NCBI GenBank assembly: GCA_048262715.1
Contig: JBLXEV010000015.1
Span: 18,744 to 82,743 of the forward strand
Length of the DNA: 64,000 nt
Reading direction: 5' to 3'
DNA from: Albirhodobacter sp048262715
GTDB lineage: Bacteria > Pseudomonadota > Alphaproteobacteria > Rhodobacterales > Rhodobacteraceae
The notes beneath the pieces were generated by a model. That model was given only the letters and a program-made list of their open reading frames with translations, made no database searches and was not told the origin of the DNA. The position numbers and the translations under genes are program-made. Positions 51,802 through 60,258 of the stretch are shown here, in pieces (the first letter of the stretch is position 1; the number at the start of each line of letters is the position of its first letter).

Positions 51802-52152
51802 ATGACATCACCTGCCATACTTCCAATCCTGTTGCTGATTTTTTCAAACGTATTCATGACCTTCGCTTGGTATGGACACCTGAAATTCGGCAGTAAACCG
51901 CTGATGATCGTGGTCCTCATCAGTTGGGGAATCGCGTTTTTTGAATATTGCTTGGCAGTGCCCGCCAACCGGATCGGCCATGACGTCTATTCGGCAGCGG
52001 AGTTGAAGGTGATACAAGAGGTAATCACCCTGACCGTCTTCATGGTCTTTTCTGTCACCTATCTCGGTGAAAAGATCACAATGAATCACGTTATCGGCTT
52101 TGGCCTGATTTGTGCGGGCGCATTCTTTATCTTCAAAGGGCCATTTCGCTGA
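51802..52152 (+). CDS. DUF486-family membrane protein
   Basis: 116 residues from ATG 51802 (AAGGAT, 7-base spacing); an in-frame ATG at 51772 is less likely since DUF486 proteins are near this length. Four helices, with SNVFMTFAWYGHLKF and VITLTVFMVFSVTYLGEKITMNHVIGFGLICAGAFFIF matching the family, distantly related to small drug/metabolite transporters. Function unknown. Confidence 0.9.
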   Translation: MTSPAILPILLLIFSNVFMTFAWYGHLKFGSKPLMIVVLISWGIAFFEYCLAVPANRIGHDVYSAAELKVIQEVITLTVFMVFSVTYLGEKITMNHVIGFGLICAGAFFIFKGPFR

Positions 52153-52522
52153 GCAGGCACAGGCGGCCTATCAGCTCGACCCTGTCAGCAGCCAGCCGCG
52201 GCTCTGTGCCCTGACCGTTCAAATAGCGCCGTTTGTGGAACGGGTCGCAAAACCGGTGCCTGACGCGCCCACAGCGGCGGCTTGGGCGTCTTGCGCCCCT
52301 GATCCATCCGCGCATGATCCATTGCCGCAGGCGGGCCACAGATTTTTCCCATCTGGACAAATCCGCTCAGCGGGGCAAATGTCGCCGCCAAGCCATTTAC
52401 AAGTTCCCCTTTTCCCTTTGTTTCCGCCTCACGCCTGACATTTCACCGCTCCCGTTCTCCAACGCATGCCCGTTCTCCAAGGCATGACAGTTACGCCGCC
52501 TCCCCTGACGATAGGATCCGCC
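52153..52522. other. Gap before the first EamA gene, with an 18-bp tandem repeat
   Basis: No gene visible. Near its end CCCGTTCTCCAACGCATG (52451-52468) is followed directly by a 17/18-identical second copy (52469-52486). Confidence 0.55.
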
Positions 52523-53407
52523 ATGCTTAGCCTGCCCGCCAATGTCCGTGCTGCCCTTTGGATGCTGGGTGCAGTGTTCGGGTTTATCTCGATGGCGCTT
52601 GCGGGGCGGCAGCTGACAGGGCTGCATGATACGTTCGAGATCATGCTCTGGCGATCCGTGGTCGGCATCCTGACAGTGCTGATTGCCGCCCGTATCGCAG
52701 GGACATGGCACAAGATCCGTATGCGCAATATGGGGCTGCATCTGGTGCGAAATCTGTCGCATTTCACGGGGCAAAACTTATGGTTCGCGGCGCTTGCGAT
52801 GATCCCGCTCGCGCAGCTGTTCGCGATGGAGTTCTCCTACCCGCTTTGGGTCGCGCTGGCCGCGCCCTTCGTGCTGGGCGAAGCGATGACACGGCATAAA
52901 GCGATGGCCGTGCTGCTCGGCTTCATCGGCATCTTGATCGTGACGCAGCCATGGGCGGCGGGCGGGTTGGAACTGGGCACCTTGCTGGCGATTGGCTGCG
53001 CCTTCGGCTTTGCCGGTTCGGCGCTGGCCACCAAGCGCCTGACCACCCGCGCGTCCCTGACAGAGATCATGTTCTGGCTCTCGGTTATGCAGGCGGTGTT
53101 CGGGCTGATCTGCGCGGGGTTCGACGGGGACATCGCGCTGCCGAGCGCGCAAAGCATACCCTATCTAGTGATCGTCGGCCTCGCGGGCCTCTTGGGGCAT
53201 AGCTGCATGACCCGCGCCTTCATCCTCGCCCCCGCCTCCGTCTGCGCGCCGGTTGATTTCTTGCGCCTGCCGCTTGTGGCGATCCTTGGCTGGGCGCTTT
53301 ATGGCGAGGCGATCACCCTGCCGATCGTGATGGGCGGCGCTGTCATTTTGCTGGCCAACTGGATCAATATCAACGCCGGTCGCCGCCGCGCCATCGTGCA
53401 GGCCTGA
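52523..53407 (+). CDS. EamA-family (DMT) transporter A
   Basis: 294 residues from ATG 52523 (AGGA upstream); earlier ATGs at 52466 and 52484 lie in the tandem repeat. Ten hydrophobic helices in two EamA repeats: first RAALWMLGAVFGFISMALAGRQL, later LLAIGCAFGFAGSALATKRL, VGLAGLLGHSCMTRAFILAP. These are drug/metabolite transporters; the substrate is not predictable. A second EamA gene follows 36 bases later. Confidence 0.88.
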   Translation: MLSLPANVRAALWMLGAVFGFISMALAGRQLTGLHDTFEIMLWRSVVGILTVLIAARIAGTWHKIRMRNMGLHLVRNLSHFTGQNLWFAALAMIPLAQLFAMEFSYPLWVALAAPFVLGEAMTRHKAMAVLLGFIGILIVTQPWAAGGLELGTLLAIGCAFGFAGSALATKRLTTRASLTEIMFWLSVMQAVFGLICAGFDGDIALPSAQSIPYLVIVGLAGLLGHSCMTRAFILAPASVCAPVDFLRLPLVAILGWALYGEAITLPIVMGGAVILLANWININAGRRRAIVQA

Positions 53408-53443
53408 GCCGCCCCGCGCGCCACCACCCCGAAGGATACCGTG

Positions 53444-54454
53444 ATGCAAGCAAATGCTCAAAAACAGATGACGCCGAAAGCGATGGCAATGCTGATGCTG
53501 CTCGCGGTGATCTGGGGCGGATCGTTCCTCTCCAACCGTGTCGCGCTGAGCGAGATCGGAGTGCTGAGCGTGGTTGGCTTCAGGGTGCTTGGCGGCGCTG
53601 TGATCCTCTGGCTCGCGATCTTCGCGATGGGCCTGCCGCTGCCGCGCGGGCTCTACCGGATCGGGCAATTCCTGATCATGGGCTTTCTCGCCTGCGCCTT
53701 TCCGTTCTCGCTGATCGTCTGGGGGCAGCAACATATCGACAGCGGCCTCGCCTCGATCTTGAATGCCTCCACCGCTGTCTTCGGGGTGCTGACGGCTGCG
53801 ATTTTCCTTTCGGACGAGCAACTGACCCGCCGCAAGGCTGTCGGCTTGGCAATCGGGTTTTGCGGCGTGGTGCTCTGCGTCGGGCCCGATGCGCTGCGCG
53901 GGTTCGATCCCTCCTCGCTGGGCCAACTCGCGGTGCTCTGCTCGGCGCTGAGCTACTCCTTCGGCAGCGTCTATACGCGGCTTTATGTGCGCGATCTCGC
54001 GCCGGAAGTCTCGGCGGCGGGGATGCTCACGGGGGCCAGCGTCTGGATCGTGCCGATGGCGCTGTGGCAGGAGGGCCTGCCGTCCCTGAGCTATAGCCTG
54101 CCGGTCTGGGGTGGGTTGTTCTGGCTCTCGGTGATCGCCTCTGCGCTCGCTTTCATGATCTATTACAAAGTCATGGCAGAGGTCGGCGCGGGGAATTTCT
54201 CGATGGTGACCCTGATGATCCCGCCTGTCGCGATCACGCTGGGCGCGATTGTCTATGCCGAGAAACTGCCGATCTCGGCCTACGGCGGTTTCGTGCTTCT
54301 GGCGCTGGGGCTTTTGGTGCTCAACGGCAAGATCCGGCTGCCCGGCTTGGCGCCGCGGGTGCGCCCCGAAGTGCCGTTGTGCTCGAACCCGTTGGCCCCC
54401 ACCACCGCAACCGCCACCGCAACCGCTGCCAAGCCTGACACCGAGCGCGCATAA
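53444..54454 (+). CDS. EamA-family (DMT) transporter B
   Basis: 336 residues from ATG 53444 (AAGGA, 7-base spacing). Ten hydrophobic helices with two EamA repeats (MLMLLAVIWGGSFLSNRVALSEIG, then VLCSALSYSFGSVYTRLYVR). It ends with a disordered Pro/Ala/Thr-rich C-terminus of about 35 residues after the last helix. Paralogue of its upstream neighbour; probably co-transcribed. Confidence 0.88.
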   Translation: MQANAQKQMTPKAMAMLMLLAVIWGGSFLSNRVALSEIGVLSVVGFRVLGGAVILWLAIFAMGLPLPRGLYRIGQFLIMGFLACAFPFSLIVWGQQHIDSGLASILNASTAVFGVLTAAIFLSDEQLTRRKAVGLAIGFCGVVLCVGPDALRGFDPSSLGQLAVLCSALSYSFGSVYTRLYVRDLAPEVSAAGMLTGASVWIVPMALWQEGLPSLSYSLPVWGGLFWLSVIASALAFMIYYKVMAEVGAGNFSMVTLMIPPVAITLGAIVYAEKLPISAYGGFVLLALGLLVLNGKIRLPGLAPRVRPEVPLCSNPLAPTTATATATAAKPDTERA

Positions 54455-54513
54455 AACCCCGTGACGCCCCCGCCTGCGCGCGCTACACCTGCGCGCAGGA
54501 AAATGAGGAAGCG

Positions 54514-55380
54514 ATGATCTATAGCAGCGGGAAAGATTGGCTGGGCGCGAGCGCGCGTAAGGTGCTGTTTTTCGGCATGTCCGGCCTTGGCAAAACCTAT
54601 GTCAGCGCAATGCTGCGCGAGACGCAGGACTGGTTCCATTACTCCGTCGATTACCGGATCGGCACGCGCTATATGGGCGAATATATCGCCGATAACTTCA
54701 AGCGCGAGGCGATGAAGAACCCGTTCCTGCGCGAGCTTTTGCTCTCCGATAGCGTCTATATCGCCTCCAATATCACATTCGAGAACCTCGCGCCGCTCTC
54801 CACCTATCTCGGCAAACCGGGATCGGAGGCCAAGGGCGGCCTGCCGTTTGATGAATATATGCGCCGTCAGAACCAGCACCGCGCGGCGGAGAAATCCGCG
54901 CTGATGGATACGACCCAATTCATCCCGCGCGCCCGCGAGATCTACGGCATCCCGCATTTCGTCTGCGATTCCGGTGGCTCGATCTGCGAAGTGGTGGAGC
55001 CGGACGATCCGCAGGATCCGATCCTCAAAGAGCTGTCCTCCAAATTGCTGATGGTCTGGATCGAGGGATCGGAGGCGCATACGGACGAATTGGTGCGGCG
55101 CTTTGATCGTGCGCCCAAGCCGATGTATTACCAGCCCGAGTTCTTGGAAAAGGCTTGGGTGAAATACCGTGTGGAGCGTGGGCTCAACGGCGATGAGGTC
55201 AATCCCGATGATTTTGTCCGTTGGACCTATGCCCAAGCCCTCAATCATCGCCAGCCGCGCTATGCGGCGATGGCGCGCAACTGGGGCGTGACGCTGAAGG
55301 CCGAGGAGGTTGCCACCGTGCGCGACGACCAAGACCTGATGCAGTTGATCGCCGCAGCCATCGACAAGCGCGCGATGTGA
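54514..55380 (+). CDS. P-loop ATPase of unknown function
   Basis: 288 residues. P-loop GMSGLGKT at 21-28 follows an early KVLFF strand. A tyrosine- and aspartate-rich region (WFHYSVDYRIGTRYMGEYIADNF) and DSGGSICEVVEPDDPQDPIL lie downstream. The combination suggests a kinase/ATPase close to the nucleoside-kinase fold; family and partner are not identified. It starts about 60 bases after the EamA pair. Confidence 0.7.
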   Translation: MIYSSGKDWLGASARKVLFFGMSGLGKTYVSAMLRETQDWFHYSVDYRIGTRYMGEYIADNFKREAMKNPFLRELLLSDSVYIASNITFENLAPLSTYLGKPGSEAKGGLPFDEYMRRQNQHRAAEKSALMDTTQFIPRAREIYGIPHFVCDSGGSICEVVEPDDPQDPILKELSSKLLMVWIEGSEAHTDELVRRFDRAPKPMYYQPEFLEKAWVKYRVERGLNGDEVNPDDFVRWTYAQALNHRQPRYAAMARNWGVTLKAEEVATVRDDQDLMQLIAAAIDKRAM

Positions 55381-55500
55381 GAGGCACGCGCAGCCCGCTT
55401 CCGCACCCTGCCCGCCTGAATGGGCTTGCTTGAAACATTGCCCCGACCGATTATCTGACACATCACTGGCCAACAGCTTACTGGCACCGAAGGACTGACC

Positions 55501-56421
55501 ATGCCGATTACCCTGCCCGAAACCCTGCCCGCCTATGACATCCTCTCCAATGAGGGCGTTATGGTCATGTCGCCGGGACGGGCCGCGACGCAGGAAATCC
55601 GGCCGCTGCGCATCGGTTTACTCAACCTGATGCCGAAAAAGATCCAGACCGAGAACCAATTCGCGCGGCTGATCGGCGCGACACCGATCCAGATTGATTT
55701 CCAACTGATCCGCATGAGCGAGCATCAGACGAAAAACACCGCCGCCGAGCATATGGAAGAATTCTACCGCCCCTTTAACGAGGTCGAGGCGACGGGCGAG
55801 AAATTCGACGGGCTGATCATCACCGGCGCGCCCATCGAGCAGATGCCCTTCGAGGAGGTCACCTATTGGGATGAGATGAAACGGGTGTTCGACTGGACCC
55901 AATCCCATGTGCAATCCACCTTTGGCGTGTGCTGGGGCGGGATGGCGATGGCCTATCATTTCCACGGCGTGCAAAAACACGCGCTGTCGGAGAAGGCCTT
56001 CGGCTGCTTCCGGCAAACCAATCTCGCGCCCGCCTCGCCGTATCTGCGCGGCTTCTCGGATGATCTGTTGATGCCGGTCTCACGCTGGACGGAGATGCGC
56101 GAGGACGAACTCACAGCGGCGGGCCTCAAACCGCTTCTCTCGTCGGAGGAAACAGGCGCTTGCCTCGTGGAGGATCCCGATCACCGTGCGCTCTATATCT
56201 TCAACCATTTCGAATATGACAGCGACACGTTGAAGCAAGAATATGATCGGGATGTCGCATCGGGCACGCCAATCGAGGTGCCCGCGAATTACTACCCCGA
56301 TGACGATCCGAGCAAGCGCCCGCTGAACCGCTGGCGTTCCCATGCCCATTTGCTCTACGGCAATTGGGTGAATGAAATTTATCAGGCAACCCCTTATGAC
56401 ATCATGGAAATTGGCAAGTAG
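55501..56421 (+). CDS. metA: Homoserine O-acetyltransferase (MetA-type)
   Basis: 306 residues, full-length MetA. Catalytic Cys144 in FGVCWGGMA, catalytic His/Glu in NHFEYDSDTL. The position that selects acyl donor is Glu113 in TGAPIEQMPFEEV, aligned with Gly111 in the succinyl-type E. coli enzyme (GAPLGLVEF); Glu at this site is the acetyl-CoA-preferring form known from work on MetA specificity. It begins methionine synthesis from homoserine. No SAM riboswitch was recognised upstream. Confidence 0.95.
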   Translation: MPITLPETLPAYDILSNEGVMVMSPGRAATQEIRPLRIGLLNLMPKKIQTENQFARLIGATPIQIDFQLIRMSEHQTKNTAAEHMEEFYRPFNEVEATGEKFDGLIITGAPIEQMPFEEVTYWDEMKRVFDWTQSHVQSTFGVCWGGMAMAYHFHGVQKHALSEKAFGCFRQTNLAPASPYLRGFSDDLLMPVSRWTEMREDELTAAGLKPLLSSEETGACLVEDPDHRALYIFNHFEYDSDTLKQEYDRDVASGTPIEVPANYYPDDDPSKRPLNRWRSHAHLLYGNWVNEIYQATPYDIMEIGK

Positions 56422-57370
56422 CCTGCTGCTTCTTGGCGGCATTGCCTTTGCCGGACTCACATGGGGCCGTGCACTGATGCGCGAGCGCGCCGCAGAGGCC
56501 GCCTATCCGGCGGGCGGGATGATGGTGGAGGTCGAGGGCGCGCAGATGCACCTCGAAATCTTGGGCGGCAGCGGCGCGGATGGCGCGCCTGCAAAGCCCG
56601 ATATCGTGCTGATCCACGGCGCTTCGGGCAGCCTGCGCGATATGACCTTCCGCCTCGCGCCGATGCTGGCCGAGCACTACCGCGTCTTCGCGGTGGACCG
56701 CCCGGGATTTGGCTATTCCGATGCGCTGAGCAATGACACGATCCACGCGCAGGCGGAGCGGATCCGCGCAGCGGTGACGGTCGCGGGCGCGCGCGACCCG
56801 ATCGTTTTGGGCCATAGCTACGGCGGTGCGGTGGCGCTGGCTTGGGCCGTCGATCATCCCGAGACGCTGCGCGCCTTGGTGCTGGCCGCCGCCCCTTCGC
56901 ACCTCTGGCCCGGCCCGCCGCCCACGCTCTATCGCTGGATCGCGCCGCCGCTGGGCCAACGGCTCTTGGTGCCGCTGATCACCGCTTGGGTACCAACCTC
57001 CTATGTCGAGGAGCAGGTCGCCGAGGCCTTCACCCCGCAAAGCCCCCCCGAAGGCTATAGCGCGCATTTCGGCCCCGAGATGACGTTGCGGCTGGAAACC
57101 ATGCGGGTGAACGCCGTGCAGCGCGTTGATCTGAAACCGCAAATCGGTGCGATGATCGCCTCTTATCCTGAACTCGACATGCCGATTGAGATGGTGCATG
57201 GCGATGCCGATAAGATCGTAGATCTGACCCTGCATTCGGTCGCTATGACCAAGGCCAACCCGCGCGCGAAGTTGCAGGTTTTGGCGGGCCAAGGCCATAT
57301 GATCCAACAGACCGCGACCGAGGCGCTGGTGGCAGCGGTTGACCGCGCCGCTGCCCGCAGCGCACGCTAA
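56396..57370 (+). CDS. Alpha/beta hydrolase with N-terminal membrane anchor
   Basis: 324 residues from ATG 56396; ATG 56372 is a competing start that would lengthen it by 8 residues and overlap metA by 50 bases. The first 25 residues (WKLASSLLLLGGIAFAGLTW) are an anchor or signal, then a clear triad: Ser141 in GHSYGG, Asp in MVHGDADKIVDL and His in GQGHMIQ. The substrate is not evident. It overlaps metA, so it is probably co-translated. Confidence 0.85.
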   Translation: MTSWKLASSLLLLGGIAFAGLTWGRALMRERAAEAAYPAGGMMVEVEGAQMHLEILGGSGADGAPAKPDIVLIHGASGSLRDMTFRLAPMLAEHYRVFAVDRPGFGYSDALSNDTIHAQAERIRAAVTVAGARDPIVLGHSYGGAVALAWAVDHPETLRALVLAAAPSHLWPGPPPTLYRWIAPPLGQRLLVPLITAWVPTSYVEEQVAEAFTPQSPPEGYSAHFGPEMTLRLETMRVNAVQRVDLKPQIGAMIASYPELDMPIEMVHGDADKIVDLTLHSVAMTKANPRAKLQVLAGQGHMIQQTATEALVAAVDRAAARSAR

Positions 57371-57415
57371 CCCGATCCAGCCAAGACAACCCCCAACCGA
57401 CACCGGAGATCCGAT

Positions 57416-58306
57416 ATGGCCAAAACCAAATTCCCCGAAGACATCCCCTTTGTCGGCGATATCACCAAATTCCTTCAGGAAGAGGCCCCGAAAGAGATCC
57501 GCGAGGCGATTGAAAAAGCGGGCAAGCGCGAGATCCTCTCGAAAACCTATCCCTATGACAAAGAACTGAAAAATGAGGATGTCGAGGCGCATATGGAGGC
57601 GCTTCAGATCGAGCTCGTCAAGATGCTTTGGGATCTGCGCGATACCGGAAAGCGGCTGGTGGTGCTGTTCGAGGGGCGCGATGCGGCGGGCAAAGGCGGC
57701 ACGATCGAGCGGATGCGCGAGAATCTGAACCCGCGCTCGGCCTATATCGTCGCGCTGCCCAAACCCAATGAGCGCGAGGCGGGGCAATGGTATTTCCAGC
57801 GCTATGTCGATTGGCTGCCCAGCAGCAGCGAGATCGCCCTGTTCGACCGCTCTTGGTATAACCGCGGCGTGGTCGAGCATGTCTTCGGCTTCTGCACGCC
57901 CGAGCAGCGCGAGCATTTCTTCTGCCAGCTTCCCGATTTCGAAAAAATGCTCGTCGAGGAAGGGATTATCCTCGTCAAACTCTGGCTGAATGTGGGCCGC
58001 GAGGAGCAACTCAAACGCTTCTTGGACCGCGAGAATGATCCGCTCAAACAGTGGAAACTCTCGTGGATTGACGTTGAGGGGCTCAAGAAATGGGATGAAT
58101 ATTCCGAGGCGATTACCGAGACGTTGAGCCGCACCGATACAAAGCACGCGCCGTGGACGGTGATCCGGTCCGATGACAAGAAACGTGCGCGGGTGGCCGC
58201 GATCCAGACGGTTCTGAACGCCGTGGATTACGCGAAGAAAGACGTGAAAGCCATTGGCGAGATTGATAAAAAGATCGCAGGAGGGATAGACCTCCTCGAT
58301 GTCTAA
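57416..58306 (+). CDS. ppk2: Polyphosphate kinase 2 (class I-type)
   Basis: 296 residues. Walker A FEGRDAAGKGG (about 86-95), Walker B region SEIALFDRSWYNRGVVEHVFGF (Asp144), and lid residues in DRENDPLKQWKLSWID are PPK2 signatures. It uses polyphosphate to phosphorylate nucleotides (or the reverse). One domain, one PPK2 copy, so class I/III type. A TetR-family gene starts 8 bases before its stop. Confidence 0.95.
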   Translation: MAKTKFPEDIPFVGDITKFLQEEAPKEIREAIEKAGKREILSKTYPYDKELKNEDVEAHMEALQIELVKMLWDLRDTGKRLVVLFEGRDAAGKGGTIERMRENLNPRSAYIVALPKPNEREAGQWYFQRYVDWLPSSSEIALFDRSWYNRGVVEHVFGFCTPEQREHFFCQLPDFEKMLVEEGIILVKLWLNVGREEQLKRFLDRENDPLKQWKLSWIDVEGLKKWDEYSEAITETLSRTDTKHAPWTVIRSDDKKRARVAAIQTVLNAVDYAKKDVKAIGEIDKKIAGGIDLLDV

Positions 58307-58910
58307 ACAGGGCTATCACCACGGCAATCTGAGGCAAGCGCTGATCAAAGCGGCGCTGGAGCTGATCCCCGAACAGGGGCCGACGGGCTTCACCCTCTCG
58401 GAGGCGGCGAAGCGCGCAGGCGTCACCCCCGCCGCCGTCTATCGCCATTTTGAGGGGCGCGAGGATCTGATCGCCGAATGCGCGCGCCAAGGCTACGGCA
58501 TTTTCGCCGATCTGATGGAGCATGCATGGGCGGGCGGCAAGCCCTCCGCACTGGCGGCCTTCGGCGCCACGGGCCGCGCCTATCTGGCCTTCGCCCGCAA
58601 ATTTCCCGGGCATTACATGGCGATGTTCGAGGCAGGCATCCTGCCCAACCGCTCGCCGCAGATTGCAGAGGCGGCCGAGCGCGCGCACCGCATCACCACC
58701 ACCGCCGCCAGCGCGCTGATGGCCCATATACCCGCCGAGCGTCGCCCGCCCGTGGCGATGTTTGCGGCCCATATCCGTGCGCTCAGCCACGGTGTCGTAG
58801 AGCTTTACGCCCGCACACCCACCAGTTCGCCCTTCTCGCCGGAAGAGCTTCTGGAAAGCGGCATCGGCGTCTATCTGCGGGGCTTAGGGTTGATCGACGC
58901 CGATCACTAA
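58299..58910 (+). CDS. TetR-family regulator, coupled to ppk2
   Basis: 203 residues. HTH at about residues 12-58: HHGNLRQALIKAALELIPEQGPTGFTLSEAAKRAGVTPAAVYRHFEGREDLI, the classic TetR DNA-binding domain. The C-terminal ligand domain is helical. The 8-base overlap with ppk2 links the two genes and makes this a candidate regulator of ppk2. The effector is unknown. Confidence 0.88.
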   Translation: MSKQGYHHGNLRQALIKAALELIPEQGPTGFTLSEAAKRAGVTPAAVYRHFEGREDLIAECARQGYGIFADLMEHAWAGGKPSALAAFGATGRAYLAFARKFPGHYMAMFEAGILPNRSPQIAEAAERAHRITTTAASALMAHIPAERRPPVAMFAAHIRALSHGVVELYARTPTSSPFSPEELLESGIGVYLRGLGLIDADH

Positions 58911-58932
58911 GGCCACCAGTGCAGCGCCAAGA

Positions 58933-59919
58933 TCAAAGATCCTCGCCCACCAGACGAGCAACAATTAAGCCCGCCAAAGCCTTGGAATTATGTGCGAAAA
59001 CGGCCTCATAGCCTTTGTCTGCAGCATGATAGAGTGCGCGCCCCGCAGGGGATTCCCCAAGCGTCACCAGCTTCGCAAACTCCGCATCCTCCAGCGGATG
59101 ATACGCCATGAACAAATAGGCCGTCAGCCACGTCTCAATATCTGCGCGCAGCGCCTCCGCCTCGCCAGCGACATCACTCAGGATCTCTTGATCGCTCACA
59201 TCAAACTCAAACGCACCGCCCTGCGCCAATGAGCGATAGAGCGTCAGATTGCTGTTGAGCGACCCCGCGACATTGGTCTCCACCAGATCCAGCGCCGCGA
59301 TATAATCGGTGAGCGCGCGGTGACGTGCGGAGCCACGCGCCTGATCGGCACGCGCAATCGCCGCCTCCTCGATATCGGGATCAAGCAGCAATGTCCGCGC
59401 CTTCATCTCCAGATCAATGGCCTTCACCATCACCGGCGCATCGCTCAGCGCGACGATGGAGGACAAATCCGGCTCATCCGACAGCGCCTTGGTGAACGCC
59501 GCCACAAACACCGGCAGGAGGGCCTCGCTGCTGATCTGCGCGCGCATCACCTTTTGCCAGCGCTTCGGATCGAGGTCGGGCAACATATCGCCGCGCAGAT
59601 CCTCACCGAACAAAATCTCTTCCTCGACGACGAGATCCAATAGCTTCTCAATTTGGAGGGCACCAAGAATCTTCGTGACCTGCGCGTCGATCGTTTCAAA
59701 TCGCGGCTGCGCGGTGCGATCCGCCAACGTGATCCCCCCGCGATCCGCCTCTTTGGCCTGAGCAACGGCGGCCACAGGCGGCAACAAAGCCAGACAGAGC
59801 GCACCCGCCCAAAGGCGCAGCGGTGTTGCCCGACGGGCCAATACGTGGGCCGCGCGCGCATCGCCCGCACCGATCCGCGCCCCGTTCAGGCCGACCTCAG
59901 TCCCACTCGTACAGCGCAT
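58933..59919 (-). CDS. DUF2059-like secreted/membrane-anchored protein
   Basis: 328 residues from ATG 59919 (GAGAGGG upstream; GTG 59928 is the alternative). A hydrophobic segment at about 28-50 (RLWAGALCLALLPPVAAVAQ) forms a signal/anchor. The rest is helical with two DUF2059-like halves (MRAQISSEALLPVFVAAFTKALSDEPDL; AYLFMAYHPLEDAEFAKLVTLGESPAGRAL). DUF2059 proteins are periplasmic and of unknown role. It is convergent with the TetR gene. Confidence 0.75.
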   Translation of the reverse strand: MRCTSGTEVGLNGARIGAGDARAAHVLARRATPLRLWAGALCLALLPPVAAVAQAKEADRGGITLADRTAQPRFETIDAQVTKILGALQIEKLLDLVVEEEILFGEDLRGDMLPDLDPKRWQKVMRAQISSEALLPVFVAAFTKALSDEPDLSSIVALSDAPVMVKAIDLEMKARTLLLDPDIEEAAIARADQARGSARHRALTDYIAALDLVETNVAGSLNSNLTLYRSLAQGGAFEFDVSDQEILSDVAGEAEALRADIETWLTAYLFMAYHPLEDAEFAKLVTLGESPAGRALYHAADKGYEAVFAHNSKALAGLIVARLVGEDL

Positions 59920-60168
59920 CGGCTTCACCCTCTCGCATCAGACCCGCGTTCGCCCAATAGGCCCCGCTGGGCCAAGGCTACGCTGCGCCATAGGTTTTGC
60001 CAAGCGACCCCCGCTAACCCCCTCTCCCGCCCGCGAAAATTCGCCCAACTCCGCGAGGGATCCCTGCAAGATTGCGGGTTTTTTGACGAAAGTGTCACCG
60101 GATGCAAATTAGCGGTTGCAACCCCGCGCCGCCTTGGCTAAATCCGCCCTCAAGACGATCCCTGACGC

Positions 60169-60258
60169 GGAGAGGTGGCAGAGTGGTCGAATGCGGCGGT
60201 CTCGAAAACCGTTGTCGGTGAGAGCCGACCCAGGGTTCGAATCCCTGTCTCTCCGCCA
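60169..60258 (+). tRNA. tRNA-Ser (anticodon CGA)
   Basis: A 7-bp acceptor stem (GGAGAGG/CTCTCC-type pairing), D arm (GGCAGAGTGGTCGAATGCG), anticodon stem GCGGT/ACCGT with loop CTCGAAA (anticodon CGA), a long variable arm (GTCGGTGAGAGCCGAC), and a T arm with GGTTCGAATCC and encoded CCA. It decodes UCG. Accessory DNA follows it. Confidence 0.95.

Noticed and set aside
55381..55500. SAM-II type riboswitch before metA
   Set aside because: None of the conserved SAM-II elements could be recognised in the 120 bases before the start.
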